From positions 3,720,564 through 3,784,563 of the forward strand of contig CM060175.1 of the NCBI GenBank assembly GCA_030549775.1: a stretch of DNA of 64,000 bases, read 5' to 3'. How positions within the stretch are numbered: position 1 is the first letter of the stretch; every line of letters starts with the position of its first letter. The DNA comes from Tamarix chinensis. Taxonomy: Eukaryota > Streptophyta > Magnoliopsida > Caryophyllales > Tamaricaceae. The translations under genes and the position numbers were made by a program. Positions 49,641 through 61,424 of this stretch are shown here, in pieces. The notes under the pieces are model-generated. The model did no database searches. It had not been told where the DNA came from and worked only from the letters and a program-made list of their open reading frames with translations.

Positions 49641-50800
49641 TCAACTCTTGTTGAGTGAAGATGTGATTGAGAATCTTATGGTTTGTGAAGAACTAACACT
49701 ACACTCTATACAAGTAATGTATCCTTATCTTCAAAGAAAAAACCACTGCAACTAGTTCAAGGTCATGTGTAGGATATTTTTGCTCATACTCCTTCAACTA
49801 GTGAGAAGCAAAAGCCACTACCCTCCCATGTTGCATCAACACACACCCTATACCATGCTTAGATGTGTCATTATACAACTCAAATCCCTCTGTGCCTGAT
49901 GGTAAGGTAAGCACAAAGCTGAATTCGATCTCCTTTTTAGCTCCTCAAAAGCCTTTATGCACTTATCATCCTAATGAAAGCATAACTTCTTCTTCAACAA
50001 GGTAGTCAAAGGATGAGCAATCCTAGGAAAATCCTGGATGAATCATCTTTAGTATCCTAATAACCCTAGAAAATTACATATGACCTTGATGCCCATTGGT
50101 CCTAGCCACTCTAATATTGCTCAAATCTTCAAAGGCTCCACTAACACACCATCCTTTGATATAAGATGACCCATGAAAGCTACCTCATCTGGCCAAGACT
50201 CGCACTTTGAAAGTTTAGCATATAGCTATTGTATCTTCAACAAAGCCAACATCTGCCTCAAATGTTTCTTGTGCTCCTCACAAGTCCTTGAGTAACTAAG
50301 GATATTATCGATGAAAACTAAGATAAAATGGTCAAGGTCCTACTAAAAAATGAGGTTCAAGAGAAATATGAACATCACTAGCGTAATTAAAAGTTTGAAG
50401 GATATCATGGTGAACTCATAGTGGTGATACCTCATCCTGAAATTTGTCTTTGATATGTCCTTCTTGATAATCCTCATCCGATAGTACCCTAATCTGAGAT
50501 ATATCTTCAAAAATACAACAGCCTCATATAGATGATTAAAAAGGTCATCAATCTTAGGCAAAGAATAATGTTTCGTCACTGTAACCTTATTCAATCCTTG
50601 GTAATCGATGTATAGTCTCAACCCACCATCCTTCTTCCTAACAAAAAGGACTGGTGCTCCCCAAGGTGATACACTCGGTTGGATGTATCCTTTCGCAAAA
50701 ATCTCTTCCAACTGAGCACGCAATTCTACCATCTTAGTAGGAGCCATGTGATAGAGTACCTTCAACATAAGGTGTGTCTATGTTAGAAAATATATCATGA
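49641..50800 (-). pseudogene. reverse transcriptase and RNase H remnant of E1
   Basis: The open piece 50343-50768 encodes [20 protein letters not shown] through [20 protein letters not shown], the RT fingers. At about 50304-50324 the active site reads VFIDNIL, so the second catalytic Asp of the xxDD box is Asn. RNase H follows, with HGRVVAFASH and LKEYEQKYPTHDLELVAVVF at about 49735-49835. Stops occur between the pieces. Confidence 0.85.
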
Positions 50801-50999
50801 AGTCTATCTCATACCCTAATAGCATACCAAGGATCTTATCAAAAAATACCTCTAGAAACTCTCATATCACTAGAATATCCTCACTTGATGGCTCCTTGAC
50901 ATATAGATCCTGAACACTACAAATGTAGACTGAGTACCCTTTCCAGACCAATGTATTGAGCACAACCGTGGACACCAACCTCACTAAGGGCCTAGGCTT

Positions 51000-51466
51000 G
51001 CATCTCCAATAAGAGACCCTACACCCTTTGGTCCCTTAAGAACCACACACTCCTATCCACAATCAATCATATCCCGATATCTCAAGAGCATATCCAACCT
51101 AAGAATTGCATTGAAATCACAAAGTTTAAGCTCCATGAGGTCTACCGATAGTCTAACTCCATTAATGACTAAGGCCACATCTTTATACAACCTAGTACAT
51201 GGAATTCTATCCCCAAATGGGAGCACAATAGAATTATTTATCCGATTAGTGAGAACCATAGGTGACCTAGCAATGAAAGTAGTAGACTCGAAAGAATGCA
51301 AAGCACCCGAGTCAATAATACACATATAGGAAGGGAAGAAGCTGTAAATATACTTGTGATGACATATGCCTGCCTATCAGCCTCCAACTAAGTCATAAGA
51401 TTTAGGCAACTATTTGGAGGTGGTCTTGTAGCATTGCCTAAAACTTGCCCTTGCTGAAAAGAATGA
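51000..51466 (-). pseudogene. protease and gag end of E1
   Basis: IDSGALHSFESTTFIAR (in 51053-51325) contains the DSGA catalytic motif. LKLCDFNAILRLDMLLRYRD provides the second conserved region (usually ILGMDWL). Upstream, a fragment of the gag-protease linker reaches 51466, where the LTR of E2 begins. Confidence 0.85.
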
Positions 51467-51819
51467 TGTCATAACCTACTCATTTTTTTTAACATTTTTG
51501 TCTTAAAGGTTCTAGAATATTCTAGAGTTGGGTAGACTCTAGCAAAATTGTCCAGAAAGATGTGAATCCTTATGTAAATATATAGAGATATCCTAGAATG
51601 GTGAGAAATCTCTTGAATTTTAAAGTCTTGAAGGATCATGAAGAGATCTAGAAGTGTCTTCTAAAATATCTTGTAAACAAGTAGGTCTGATAAGAAATAT
51701 ATATAAGTTGTGGATGATCTAGAACCTTCCACCAAAAGAGGAAAAGGGAGGGGCCTCAATTATATATAGAGGACCTCAACTATACAATTTGAAGGATTTT
51801 GGGATGGGGTATTACAACA
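51467..51819 (-). repeat. short 3' LTR of E2 (353 bp)
   Basis: The plus strand runs TGTCATAACC to GGGGTATTACAACA. Immediately to the right, minus-strand sense TTTTAAGAGGGTAG is a polypurine tract like that of element C. The LTR contains many TCTAGAA-type repeats. It is far shorter than the other LTRs here. Confidence 0.65.
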
Positions 51820-51984
51820 CTACCCTCTTAAAAGAGACTTCATTCCTGATGTCCACAAAATAAATGTATTATTGTAAGCTCAAAACATAGCAAGCCCTAA
51901 GCCATCAACTAAATAAGGGTTAATACACAAGAAAAGGATACTACCTCCTTAGAATAGGTGGTGTTACCCACACAACGTACCTAA

Positions 51985-53480
51985 GCAAACAAATCCGAGT
52001 ATTTTGTGTTGATCTCCTTGTCAGACTCCCAAGTAGCCTCCTATGCCCCATGACGTGACCACAAGACCTTCATAAGAGAAATGATCTTAAAATACTTCTC
52101 ATGAGTCTTGGAATCAAGGAACATTAGCAGATACTCCTCGTAAGTCAAAATCTCATCTAACTTAATTGTCTCTGGCTGGATGATGTGTGATGGATCTGAC
52201 ACATACCTCAACAATTGAGAGATGTTGAAAATATTATGCATGCCCAAAAACTCCACAGGTAAGGCAAGATAGTAAGAAACTTCTCCAACCCGATCCAAAA
52301 CCTTATATAACCCAATAAACCTTGAGCTAAGCTTGCCCTTATGACCAAAACACATCACTCCCTTAGTTGGCAAAAATCTTAGAAGGACTTTATTGCCTAC
52401 CTCAAACTCATCTACTCTATCCCATAGATCAGCATAGCTCTTTCACCTATCTTAGGTTACCTTCAATTTGTATCAAATTATCATGATCTACGTGGTAGTG
52501 TCCTCTATCATCTTTGGTCCCAAAATAATCAACTCACTAATGTTGCTCCCACACATGGGACTACGGCACTTCCATCCATAAAGTGCCTTGAAAGGTACCA
52601 TTCCTATGCTTGTATGATGACTATTGTAGAAGGAGAACTCTACCAAATTTAGGCGATTCTCCCAATTGCTCGAAACTCAATAACACAAGCTCGAAGCATA
52701 TTCTCCAAGGTCTAAATAGTATACTCGGTCTACCCATCTGTATCTGGATGAAAAGTTATGCTCATCTTAAGTTGTGTCCCAAAAGCAACTTTCAACTTCT
52801 TCCAGAAGTGCAACAAGAATCTAGAATCTCAAGCTAGCACAATGTCCTTAGGCACCTCGTGGTATCGAACCACATGCTTCCTAAAAGTACTAGTTATTTC
52901 CACCATACTCCACATCGACTTAATCAGTATGTATATGGCTAACTTAGTCAACCGGTCAGCCATTACAGGTCTTAGGCAATTCAACCATGAAGTTTATTCA
53001 CACACTATCCCATTTCCACTTAGGGATCTCAAATGGCAGTCTATCGACGCTTGTGTTCCACCTTAATGTCCAGACAAGTTAAGCACCGAGCCACAAAGTC
53101 TCCAACCTCCTACTTCATATAGAGCCACCAATAGATCCATCTGAAATCCTTGTATAGCTTATTCCCTCTAAGATAGACGGAATAAGGCATACAATGACCC
53201 TCTTCTACGATACCCCTCTCAAGTTCCCCACAGCTCTATGGAACGCACCATCATCCTTGGAAACAAATACAACCATCCTTAGAAATCTCAAATTCCACTG
53301 TTTTATCCTCAAATATTTCCTTCTTAATCCACTCAAGCTTAACATATCCTAACTGGCAAGCTTGAATCACATCAAAGATGGTTGGGATGATCAAGAGGGT
53401 GCTCATCCTTATCTCAAGATCTCTGAGTCTAATTATCTTAATGCTCAACTCCTAAAGGTCTTGCTAGATCTAATATGAAA
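51985..53480 (-). pseudogene. integrase and chromodomain remnant of E2
   Basis: The frame 52041-52373 encodes MPTKGVMCFGHKGKLSSRFI through FLGMHNIFNISQLLRYVSD, then the chromodomain entry LDEILTYEEYLLMFLDSKT and LMKVLWSRH. A stop precedes EATWESDKEINTKYSDLF at about 51990-52035, the chromodomain end. The integrase core lies at about 52400-53200 and is fragmented; 53251-53448 is an open piece from its upstream side. This is the clearest evidence that the autonomous elements here are chromodomain-bearing. Confidence 0.85.
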
Positions 53481-53639
53481 TTAATAGTGAACTCAAGGTT
53501 GCAAAGTCCTCTTACTGACAGCATTTTCTATGACATTGACCTTACCCTCAATATAGGTCAACTCCAAATCATATTCCTTAACCAACTCCAACCATATCTT
53601 TTGTCTCATGTTCAATTCTCTCTACATGAAGATGTACTT

Positions 53640-53930
53640 GAGGATCTTATTGCTCATGTAGAACTTATATTGTACCCCATATAGGTAATGTCTCTAGATC
53701 TTCAAGGCAAAAATTACTGCAGCTAGCTTAAGGTTATGAGTGGGATATTTCTGCTTATTCTCCTTTAATTGGTGAGAAACATAGGCCACTACCCTCCCAT
53801 ATTGCATCAACACACACCCTAAACCAAACTTGGACGCATCGCTATACACCTTGAATCTCTTCATACCTAATGACAAGGTAAGCATTGAAGTTAAAGTTAA
53901 CCTCCTCTTGAGCTCCTCAAAAGCCTATAT
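53640..53930 (-). pseudogene. RNase H remnant of E2
   Basis: MKRFKVYSDASKFGLGCVLM carries the conserved SDAS start of RNase H. VVAYVSHQLKENKQKYPTHN and LKLAAVIFALKI complete the expected core. It is open for 63 codons, with stops on either side. Confidence 0.88.
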
Positions 53931-53989
53931 GTAGTTATCATCCAAAACAAAGCACATCTTCTTCTTCTTCAATAAGGTAGTTAAAAGAC

Positions 53990-54780
53990 GAGCAATATTA
54001 AAAAAATCTTGGAAGAACCATCTGTAGTAGCCTACTAACCTTAGAAAACTATGAACTTTCTTGACATTTATTGGTGCAATCCACTCTAACACTGCTTAGA
54101 TCTTTGAAGGATCCACTAGCACATCTTCCCTCAAAGTGACATGACAAAGGAAAGCCACACTTCGAGAGCTTGGCGTATACCTAATGAGTCCTCAACAATT
54201 CCAATGCCTACCTAAGATTCTGCTTGTGTTCCTCACTAGTCTACAAGTAAATCAAAATATCATCGATGAATACCACAATAAACTAGTCAAGATGTTGCTA
54301 GAAGATGTGATTCATGAGAGCAATGAACACCACTGGTGTAGTAGTGAGTCCAAATAACATCATAGTGAACTCACACTGGTCATACCTTATCCTGAAAGTT
54401 GTCTTCGTTATGTCCTTCTTAGCAATCCTCGACTAATGATACCCTAATTTGAGATCTATCTTCAAAAACACTATAGCCCTATGCAACTATTCAAAGTTAT
54501 CATCAATCTATGTTAAAGGATAATGGTTCTTCACCGTAATCTAGTTTAACCTATGGTAATCTATGTAAAGTCTTAATCCACCATCCTTTTTCCTCATGAA
54601 AAGGATCGGTGCTCCTTAAGGTGATACACTCGATCAAATGTACCCCTTTTCCAACAACTCCTCTAACTGAGTATATAACTCTACCATCTCAGTTAGCATC
54701 AAGTAATAGGGAACCTTCAACACAGGCTCTGTCCCTAGTAGAAGGTCTATCATGAATTCTATCTCCCGCACTGGCAACAA
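53990..54780 (-). pseudogene. reverse transcriptase remnant of E2
   Basis: [12 protein letters not shown] near 54545-54580, TTFRIRYDQCEFTM near 54370-54410, and the catalytic VVFIDDILIY at about 54245-54275 are readable, with the DD pair intact. Several stops interrupt the frame. Confidence 0.85.
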
Positions 54781-54999
54781 TCCTAGGATCTCATCGAGAA
54801 AAACATCTAGGAACTCCTATACCACTGGAATCTCCTCCACTGATAGCTTCTTGGTATCCAACTCATGACCACTACATAAGAAGGGAAGTCACCCTTTCCA
54901 CACTAGCGTACTAAGAACCACCATAGACACCATCCTCACTATGGGCCTTGGATTTTATCTCTAGCAAGAGACCCTAGCACCCTATGGTCCCTTAAGAAC

Positions 55000-55394
55000 C
55001 ATATGCTTCTATGCACAATCAATCAATACCCAATATCTTGCAAGCATATCCATACCTAAGATAATGTTGAAGTCCTGAAGCTTAAGCTCTATGAGGTTTA
55101 TCGAAAGCTCGATCCCACTAATAGCTAAGGCCACATATTTATATATCCTAGAACATGAAACTTTATACCTAGACACAAGCATAATAGAAGTCTCTATCCT
55201 ATCAAATGGAATCATAGCTGTCCTAGCTACAAAAATAGTAGACATGAGGGAATGTAAAGCACACGAGTAAAAAAAACATGTAAGCAGGAAGTTAAGAAAT
55301 CTTGAACATAGCTATGACAACATCAACCTACCTATCAACCTCTAATTAGCTTATCGCATTTAGGTGACTGCCTAGAGGTAGTCTTAAAGCATTG
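55000..55394 (-). pseudogene. protease remnant of E2
   Basis: The open piece 55009-55245 reads MSTIFVARTAMIPFDRIETS and then LKLQDFNIILGMDMLARYWV, whose ILGMD is the conserved second protease region. The DSG motif upstream (about 55258-55280) is disrupted. The trace ends at 55394 at the same kind of linker as in E1. Confidence 0.82.
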
Positions 55395-57762
55395 TGTGTG
55401 TAATTTTCTAAAATTTTAGAAAACCTATAATTTAATAAATAGCTTTTATTTTTAAGAAATTAGCTTTTAAAATTATATAGTTTAATTATTTTATGGATTT
55501 TTGAGTATATAAATTTGGATAGGAATATTTAATAAATTAAAAATAAATATTTTGTTCTTTTATCATACTCTTTAATTAAATAATTTTCCAAACTAATATT
55601 TTACTAAAATTATCCTTTTTAAACTAATATACTAAATTATAATGAATTAAATTATGAAATTAAATAATTTATCAAAAATATTACATTTTATTATTTTATA
55701 AATTTATTTATTTTATTTTCCCATTTCCCCTTTTTCCCTTTCCCCCCTTTTTCTTTTATTTCTCCCTTTTCTCTTTTTTCTTCTTTCTTTTCTTTTCCTT
55801 TTCCTTCCTTTAGGCCACCATGCCATAGTCTGCCTTCCCCCCGGTGCACGATTGGACCGCTGGCCAATCTTCTCCTCTCCCTTCCTTCCTCCCCCTCCTA
55901 CTCGGGCCAGCCCAACTCTTTTCCCCCCTTTGCCGGCCTGCTCCCCTTCCTTTCTTCCTCCTTCTTTTGCCTCGACCCAGCACACACCCAACTTGTCCCT
56001 ATTGCCATGTCTGTTACCTTGGGCACGCCAGCCACCGCAGTACTACCACCACTGTCTCTCTCTCTTTCTCTCTCCCCCATCCTTTTTTCACCATTTTGGA
56101 CCCAACCGGCCATGCACTCCCCCTCATGCATGGCCTCCCTTTCCCTTCTTCTCTTCTCTCTCCCTGCCACCTTACCACCTCCCTGCCACCCTAAACACTG
56201 CCACCAACCGGCCACCTATCCCCTCCTATCCTCCCTCTTCTTTTTCTTCTCCTCTTCAACCATTTTCCTACCCCATTTCTCGAGCTCCATACCTTTCCCA
56301 ACCTCCCTCTTCTCTCCTTTTCTTCTCCTCCCATTTTCATCTCTGTTTTGCACCACTGCCGCCATCCGCTGCTTCAACCCCCGCACCAACTCCCTACACC
56401 ACTCCCTACCACCCTATACCCCAACCCTACACCACCATAACACCACCCAAGCCACCTCGTAGTTCCTCCTTCCTTCCCCCCATCTTTTTCCCCCCTTTTT
56501 TCTCCCTTCTTGGCAACCTCCCTACAACCCCTCTGTTCGTTGTCGTCTGGCCACCTCTACCACACCCAAACCACCAATCCACTCCTTGCAACCTCCTCTA
56601 CCACCCCATGCCTGCTTTTGCTGAAACCAGCCCTGAACCCCTTCATTTTCCTCCTCTCTTTTCCTTCCTTCTCAGCCCAGCCCACTCCTACAACCCACTT
56701 CGCGGCCTTGCCGCTGCCGTCTCCGCAGCCCTTGGCCACCAACAACCAACCCTCGACCACCACCTACACCCTCTCTTCACTCTTGTACCCTTCCCTTGCC
56801 CTAAGTCCTCCCCTACCTACCCTCTTTCCTAGCCTAAAGAGCTCAAGCCGAAAACAGCCATCACTCTTTTTCCTTCACCCCCCTTTGACACTTCCACCCT
56901 TATTTTTGCATGTAGCTTATGCTGCATTTCTTAGCCCATTTTTTTAAATAATTTTAAGGTATAATAATATTTAATTTAATTATTTCATTAAGTAAATTTT
57001 ATAAAGTCTTATTCTTTGGTTTTTCTTATTTCTAATATAATAAATATCGATATTATTTTTAGGTATTGGTTTTGCAAATCAAAGCTTGAACCTTTAACCA
57101 GAATACCGATAAGGTTCAATTTTATGGGAATTAAGGTAATCGTTAAATCTCACTTAAACGCATGGATAAACGTATGTTAGCACATTAGGGTTTTTAATAC
57201 GTTATTATGCTTGTTTTATTTATATATATATATATATATTTACTTGTATTGATTAATAAAAAGGAAAGAGTTTGGCTATTAATGAAACTGTTAAGTACTT
57301 ATTCATGTTATTTTATATTATTGTAACCATTTATGGATGAATAATATTATTGTGAGCCCTAGGGGCATTTTATTAATATTTCTTGTGCAAGAATGTGGCC
57401 TAATATATGTGGGTGATAATAAGTAGTATATTAAAATATAATAGTTGGTGGAGTTGGATATTGTGAGTGGAGTATTAATATTAATATTCATATAGTGATG
57501 ATAACCTAATAAAAGTGGTATAACAAAATGGGCAAGATGGTAAATTTGTAAGGAAATGGCATCATGGTAATTTTGGAGGAGAAGGGCAAATTGGTAAATT
57601 GCAAGTAAAGGGATAGTATGGTAATTTTGGGAGTAAAGGGCAAAGTGGTAATTTTGGAAGTAAATGGGTAATATGGTAATTTTGGAAGAGAAGGGTAAAA
57701 TGGTAATTTTGTAAGAAAAGAGTAAAATGGTAACTTTGGATGTAAAAGGGTAAAATAGTAAT
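55395..57762 (+). repeat. LTR-like segment P with pyrimidine-rich tract
   Basis: It begins TGTGTGTAATTTTCTAAAATTT, similar to the starts of LTRs F and I. It has an AT-rich stretch, a long C/T-rich stretch (55720-56930) and an AT-rich remainder with an (AT)n run at 57216-57239. A GGTAATTTTGGAAGTAAAGG minisatellite spans about 57510-57762. Proline/serine-rich frames up to 326 codons in the C/T tract have no recognisable domain and overlap one another in several frames. I infer a diverged plus-oriented LTR interrupted by D. Confidence 0.5.
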
Positions 57763-58346
57763 AAATACCCCAAAAATTCTAATTTAGGAATTATGGCAAA
57801 TAATAATTTATTAGAGAAAGATTAAGAAAATAGGTGAATTTATTAAATAAAGAGGAAATTTATTAAGGAAAAATAAGGAGAAAATAATAAATAAGTTATT
57901 AGAAAAATTTGGACATTTTACTAATTAAAATGGAAGTTAAGGAAAATTTATCCAAAATAGCCTAACTAATTTAAAAATGGATTTAATTATTATAATTAAA
58001 ATAATAATTATTAAAATTAAATATATAAATTAATTATATAAATAAATAAATACCCAAATATCCCCAACCATTTTATCATTTTCCATTTTCCTTTTTCCTT
58101 TTTCTCCTTTCTTTTCTTTTTCTTTCTCCCTCCTTTATTTTTTTCTTCTTCTTCCCCCGGGTTGGGCCAACCATCGGCCCAAACCTTCTTTCTCCCCCCG
58201 TCACGCGCGCCAGGCCTGCCAGCCTGCGTCGCCCGTTGCGCAGCCCATACCCCCTCCCCGCCTCTCCTTCCCTCTCCTTCCCCCGTGGCCCAGCGCGTCC
58301 AGCCCGCATCGCAGGGCGCGACGCAGAGTTTTGCCCCGATATCCTC

Positions 58347-58361
58347 TGAAACTCCGCGTTT
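58347..58361. promoter_or_regulatory. GAAACTCCGCGTTTC motif in U3 of LTR D
   Basis: GAAAC...GTTTC is an inverted repeat upstream of the TATA box by about 390 bp. It resembles the GAAACGC/GCGTTT cluster in element C at a similar distance from its TATA box. The role is inferred only from this repeated placement. Confidence 0.4.
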
Positions 58362-58742
58362 CAATTAGTAGGAGGTAATCGTTGCCAACCGGCCGGTTCT
58401 CCCCCTCCTTTCTTTTTCCCTGGACCACCGGTCCACCCTGCCTGTCTTCTTCTCCCTCGACCTGCACCCCGACCTGCAAATCGACAAGCAGGTCGATTTC
58501 GCCGGCAGCCACCCGCACCGACCATCCTCACCTGCCCCTCTCCCTGTCATTTTCTTTCCTTTTTTCGACCCCGACCAAGTCCCTCTCTCCCCTTCCCGTG
58601 TGCCCTCTCTTTCCCTTTTTCCTCTCCCCTTCCCCGACCCAGCCTGCCATGGCAGGACCTGCACCACCTGCCACCGGCCGGCCACCTGCACACCTGCCTC
58701 GCACGCCTCCTTCTCCCCTCGTCATCTTCCCCTTCCAATTGC

Positions 58743-58752
58743 CTATAAATAC
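58743..58752 (+). promoter_or_regulatory. putative TATA box of LTR D
   Basis: CCTATAAATACCCCC sits in a C-rich setting, the plus-strand counterpart of the TATA boxes in A and C. The predicted transcript would start about 1 kb into the LTR and include the microsatellite and all hairpin repeats. Confidence 0.6.
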
Positions 58753-59449
58753 CCCCATTGGCAACCCCGATCAGCTCCCTTTTTCGTTTTTTTTTCCCCG
58801 AAACCCTACCTCTCCGCCGCCTCAAACAGACGGGCTTTTCACCGTCACCGGAGACAGCCGCCGCCACCTCTGGCCACCGTTACCATCCCTGCACCTCCCT
58901 CGAAAAAACCAAGCCACCACCACCCTCCGCCCTGCCCTGCACGTGCCGCCTTTGTCGTGCAAAGTTCCTATCCCGAAAACCACCACTTCCAGCCCGTCGC
59001 CGCCTTGCGCCACCTCCTGTCGCCTCCTCCGCCGCTACCAGCCACCCTTCCACCCTCCAAAATGCCTAGCAGACCTCCCTCTACCTTTCCCTGCCTTCAA
59101 CTTTCCCTGCCTCCCTCTCCTCCTTCCTCCCTCATCTCCCACCTCTCTCCACCACCCTCGGCCGCCGCCGTCGCCGCCGAGCGCCGCCGCCCCTTGCCAT
59201 GCCACCACCCTCACTCCACTCCCCTTCACCTGCTCTTTCTTTCCCCACCTCAAACTCCTACTTTTCCCCTCCCATCTAACCGCCACCTCCATCTTTCCCC
59301 CTCTTCTCCTCCTCCACCGCCGCCGCCGTCGCCGCCACGCGCCGCTGCCGGACCACCACCAACCCTAGGTGGTTCTCCACCCATCCAAACCCTAACCCCC
59401 TTTTTATATAGATGCTACTATTTTCTACTAATATTAACACTAATATACT

Positions 59450-59493
59450 TAGTATCATTATTATTATTATCATTATTATTATTACTTTTATTA

Positions 59494-59536
<43 letters not shown>

Positions 59537-59760
59537 CGTTATTATTAGTATTACTACTATTATCATTATCACCCTTAAGAATAGTTTACTTGTAATATTG
59601 TGACCTTATAATATTATTATTCCAAACCTAACACCAATGTTGGACTTAATCTTAAAAACCCTAGAGTTCTATTACTTGAAACATAAGTATCATTATTAGT
59701 ATTATTATTATTATAATAATAATAATTATTATTATTATTATTATTATTATCACTATTTTA
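59450..59760. repeat. TTA/TAT microsatellites (LTR D)
   Basis: A long ATT/TTA run spans about 59455-59575 and a second about 59696-59750. They occupy the place of the AAT tracts in A, B and C, in opposite orientation. The isoleucine-rich frames here are artefacts. Confidence 0.92.
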
Positions 59761-60034
59761 CTATGACTAGTGAACACTAGTATTATAAGAATGGAACTAA
59801 TGGGCTCAATAAAATAAGGGTAACAATAAGTATCATCAATAACTATATTTTGACTACTAATATTTAGTATACTAATTCTAAGGTAAAAACCCAAGTTTTT
59901 GTATAAAACCCTTTTTAGTAATAAAAACCCTAACCTTAAACTAGAATGAGGATTGATAGTAATTATAAGGGAAACTAATACTTAGCATTTTCCCCTTTTA
60001 TAGGTAACCCCGACCAAAGCCCTAAGGAGTTAGA

Positions 60035-60046
60035 GGAGCGTGCTCC
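60035..60046 (+). other. GGAGC-GCTCC block (LTR D)
   Basis: GGAGCGTGCTCC is followed by AAGCCCGGCGTCGACGAAGC. The GTAAGG seen in A, B and C is missing here, with about a dozen bases apparently deleted. The inverted repeat is retained. Confidence 0.6.
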
Positions 60047-61424
60047 AAGCCCGGCGTCGACGAAGCTATGGCCTTTGTGTGATGTGTGACCTGTATGTTT
60101 TGAATGTTGTATATGCCATGCTATGTCGTGTATTATATGATTGTGGGCAACTTGTATTATGTAGCGCAGCTTGGAAATTGAGGTATGTTTGTATGTGTTT
60201 CCTACGACGTGAGCATGACATGTATATGTATGATGTTTATGAGGTGATATGATATAACCCTCTAGGACATGCATACTAGGGTGATTGTTATGATGATATG
60301 GAAATGAAAGGATAAAAAGGAAATAAATGGGAAGTGAGTTCACTAAGGGGGATATGAGGTTGACCTAAGTACCTCATGATCTGTGAGAAAAGATTTAATA
60401 AGGAAGGAATGACCTAAACAAATGAGAGTTGGGGAAACCACGCATGGGAGTCGTAAAATTTGCATGATGACTTGGGGTGTTTGCATGAGGTGACGAACTC
60501 TTGCATGGGGGTGTGTCTTACGTGAGAAAAGTTGAATTTAGGTGTAAGTAAGAGAATGGGAGAGTCTTGGAATGATTGGAGACTTAGTATGAAAAATAAT
60601 ACGTAAGTTGGCGTATAAGAGACCTTATTAGGGTTTTGTGTGTAAGCGGGTGTTGGAGTGTTTTAATTAAGCATGGGAATGAATCTTACTTGAGGAAATT
60701 TGATTTAGGGCATAAATAAGATAATGTCAAAGTTTTGGGTCCATTAGAGACTTTGATGTGAAATAGTACGTAGGCGGATGTAAGGGTGTATAAGGAATCC
60801 GATTAGGGTTTTTGGGAGAAAAGTGGAAATTTGGGAAGTACAAAAGTAATAATGATTAAGGAAGGGTGGAGTATGGGTTAGAGTGAGATTTCATTTATAT
60901 AAAAGTGAGTATGGGTTCCCATGTGGAAGAAGAGATTTTGGGATGAAAAGAGAGAGGTTACTTGTGGGAGAAGAAAGGTACTAAGGTTGAGGTGATCAAC
61001 TAGGGTTTTCATGGTTATGAGCTGAATCGAAAGGTAAAGTGATATGTTTTGGGAGAGGATCTAATTGAGGTAAGATGTGGGGCGTTGAATGAGGTAAAGG
61101 TAGCGTAAGTAGGAGAAGGTTGGGCCACATCGGCCCAATTAGGGTTTTCAAGGGAAAACCCTAGGGGGTGATGGGAGGCGGAGTTGATGTCATGAGTGTA
61201 GGGCCTAACCCACACCCGTAGGGGTTGACTCTTTCGTCTAAGGGTAAGTGTAAAGGAGATGGATGTCAGGGTGTGAGAAGGGGAGGACAGTCTCAAGATA
61301 TGGGATGGGCCTCCTCGAAGGATAGAATAGAGAGTAGTAGACATGCACGTCAAGGGTGGAACCTTATTTAATAATACATGAATAAGACATTAACTACTTA
61401 AAGAGTAAGATTGTTGAGCCGGGC

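Larger units (their letters stand above)
48026..51466 (-). mobile_element. truncated chromovirus copy E1 (pol region)
   Basis: Read on the minus strand from 51466 down to 48026: protease, RT, RNase H, integrase and the start of a chromodomain, all with stops and frameshifts. The left end joins element F. The right end is cut by the LTR of E2 inside the gag/protease junction. Domain order and the integrase tail followed by a chromodomain-like segment place it in the plant Tekay/Del-type chromoviruses. Confidence 0.82.
51820..55394 (-). mobile_element. chromovirus copy E2, internal region
   Basis: From the polypurine tract at 51820-51835 rightwards are a chromodomain, integrase, RNase H, RT and protease on the minus strand. 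The element breaks off at about 55394 in the gag-protease linker, and no 5' LTR is seen. It is homologous throughout to E1 (offset about 3.95 kb) but diverged. Stops and frameshifts make it inactive. Confidence 0.82.

Noticed and set aside
55844..56947. Long proline/serine-rich open frames (up to 326 codons)
   Set aside because: Three overlapping frames are open at once in C/T-rich DNA with no domain or start context; composition explains them.
58382..59595. Two frames of about 330 codons, possible protein with Pro/His/Arg-rich tail
   Set aside because: They overlap each other, cross the putative TATA box and end in a TTA microsatellite, and the homologous stretches in A and C keep no equivalent frame.
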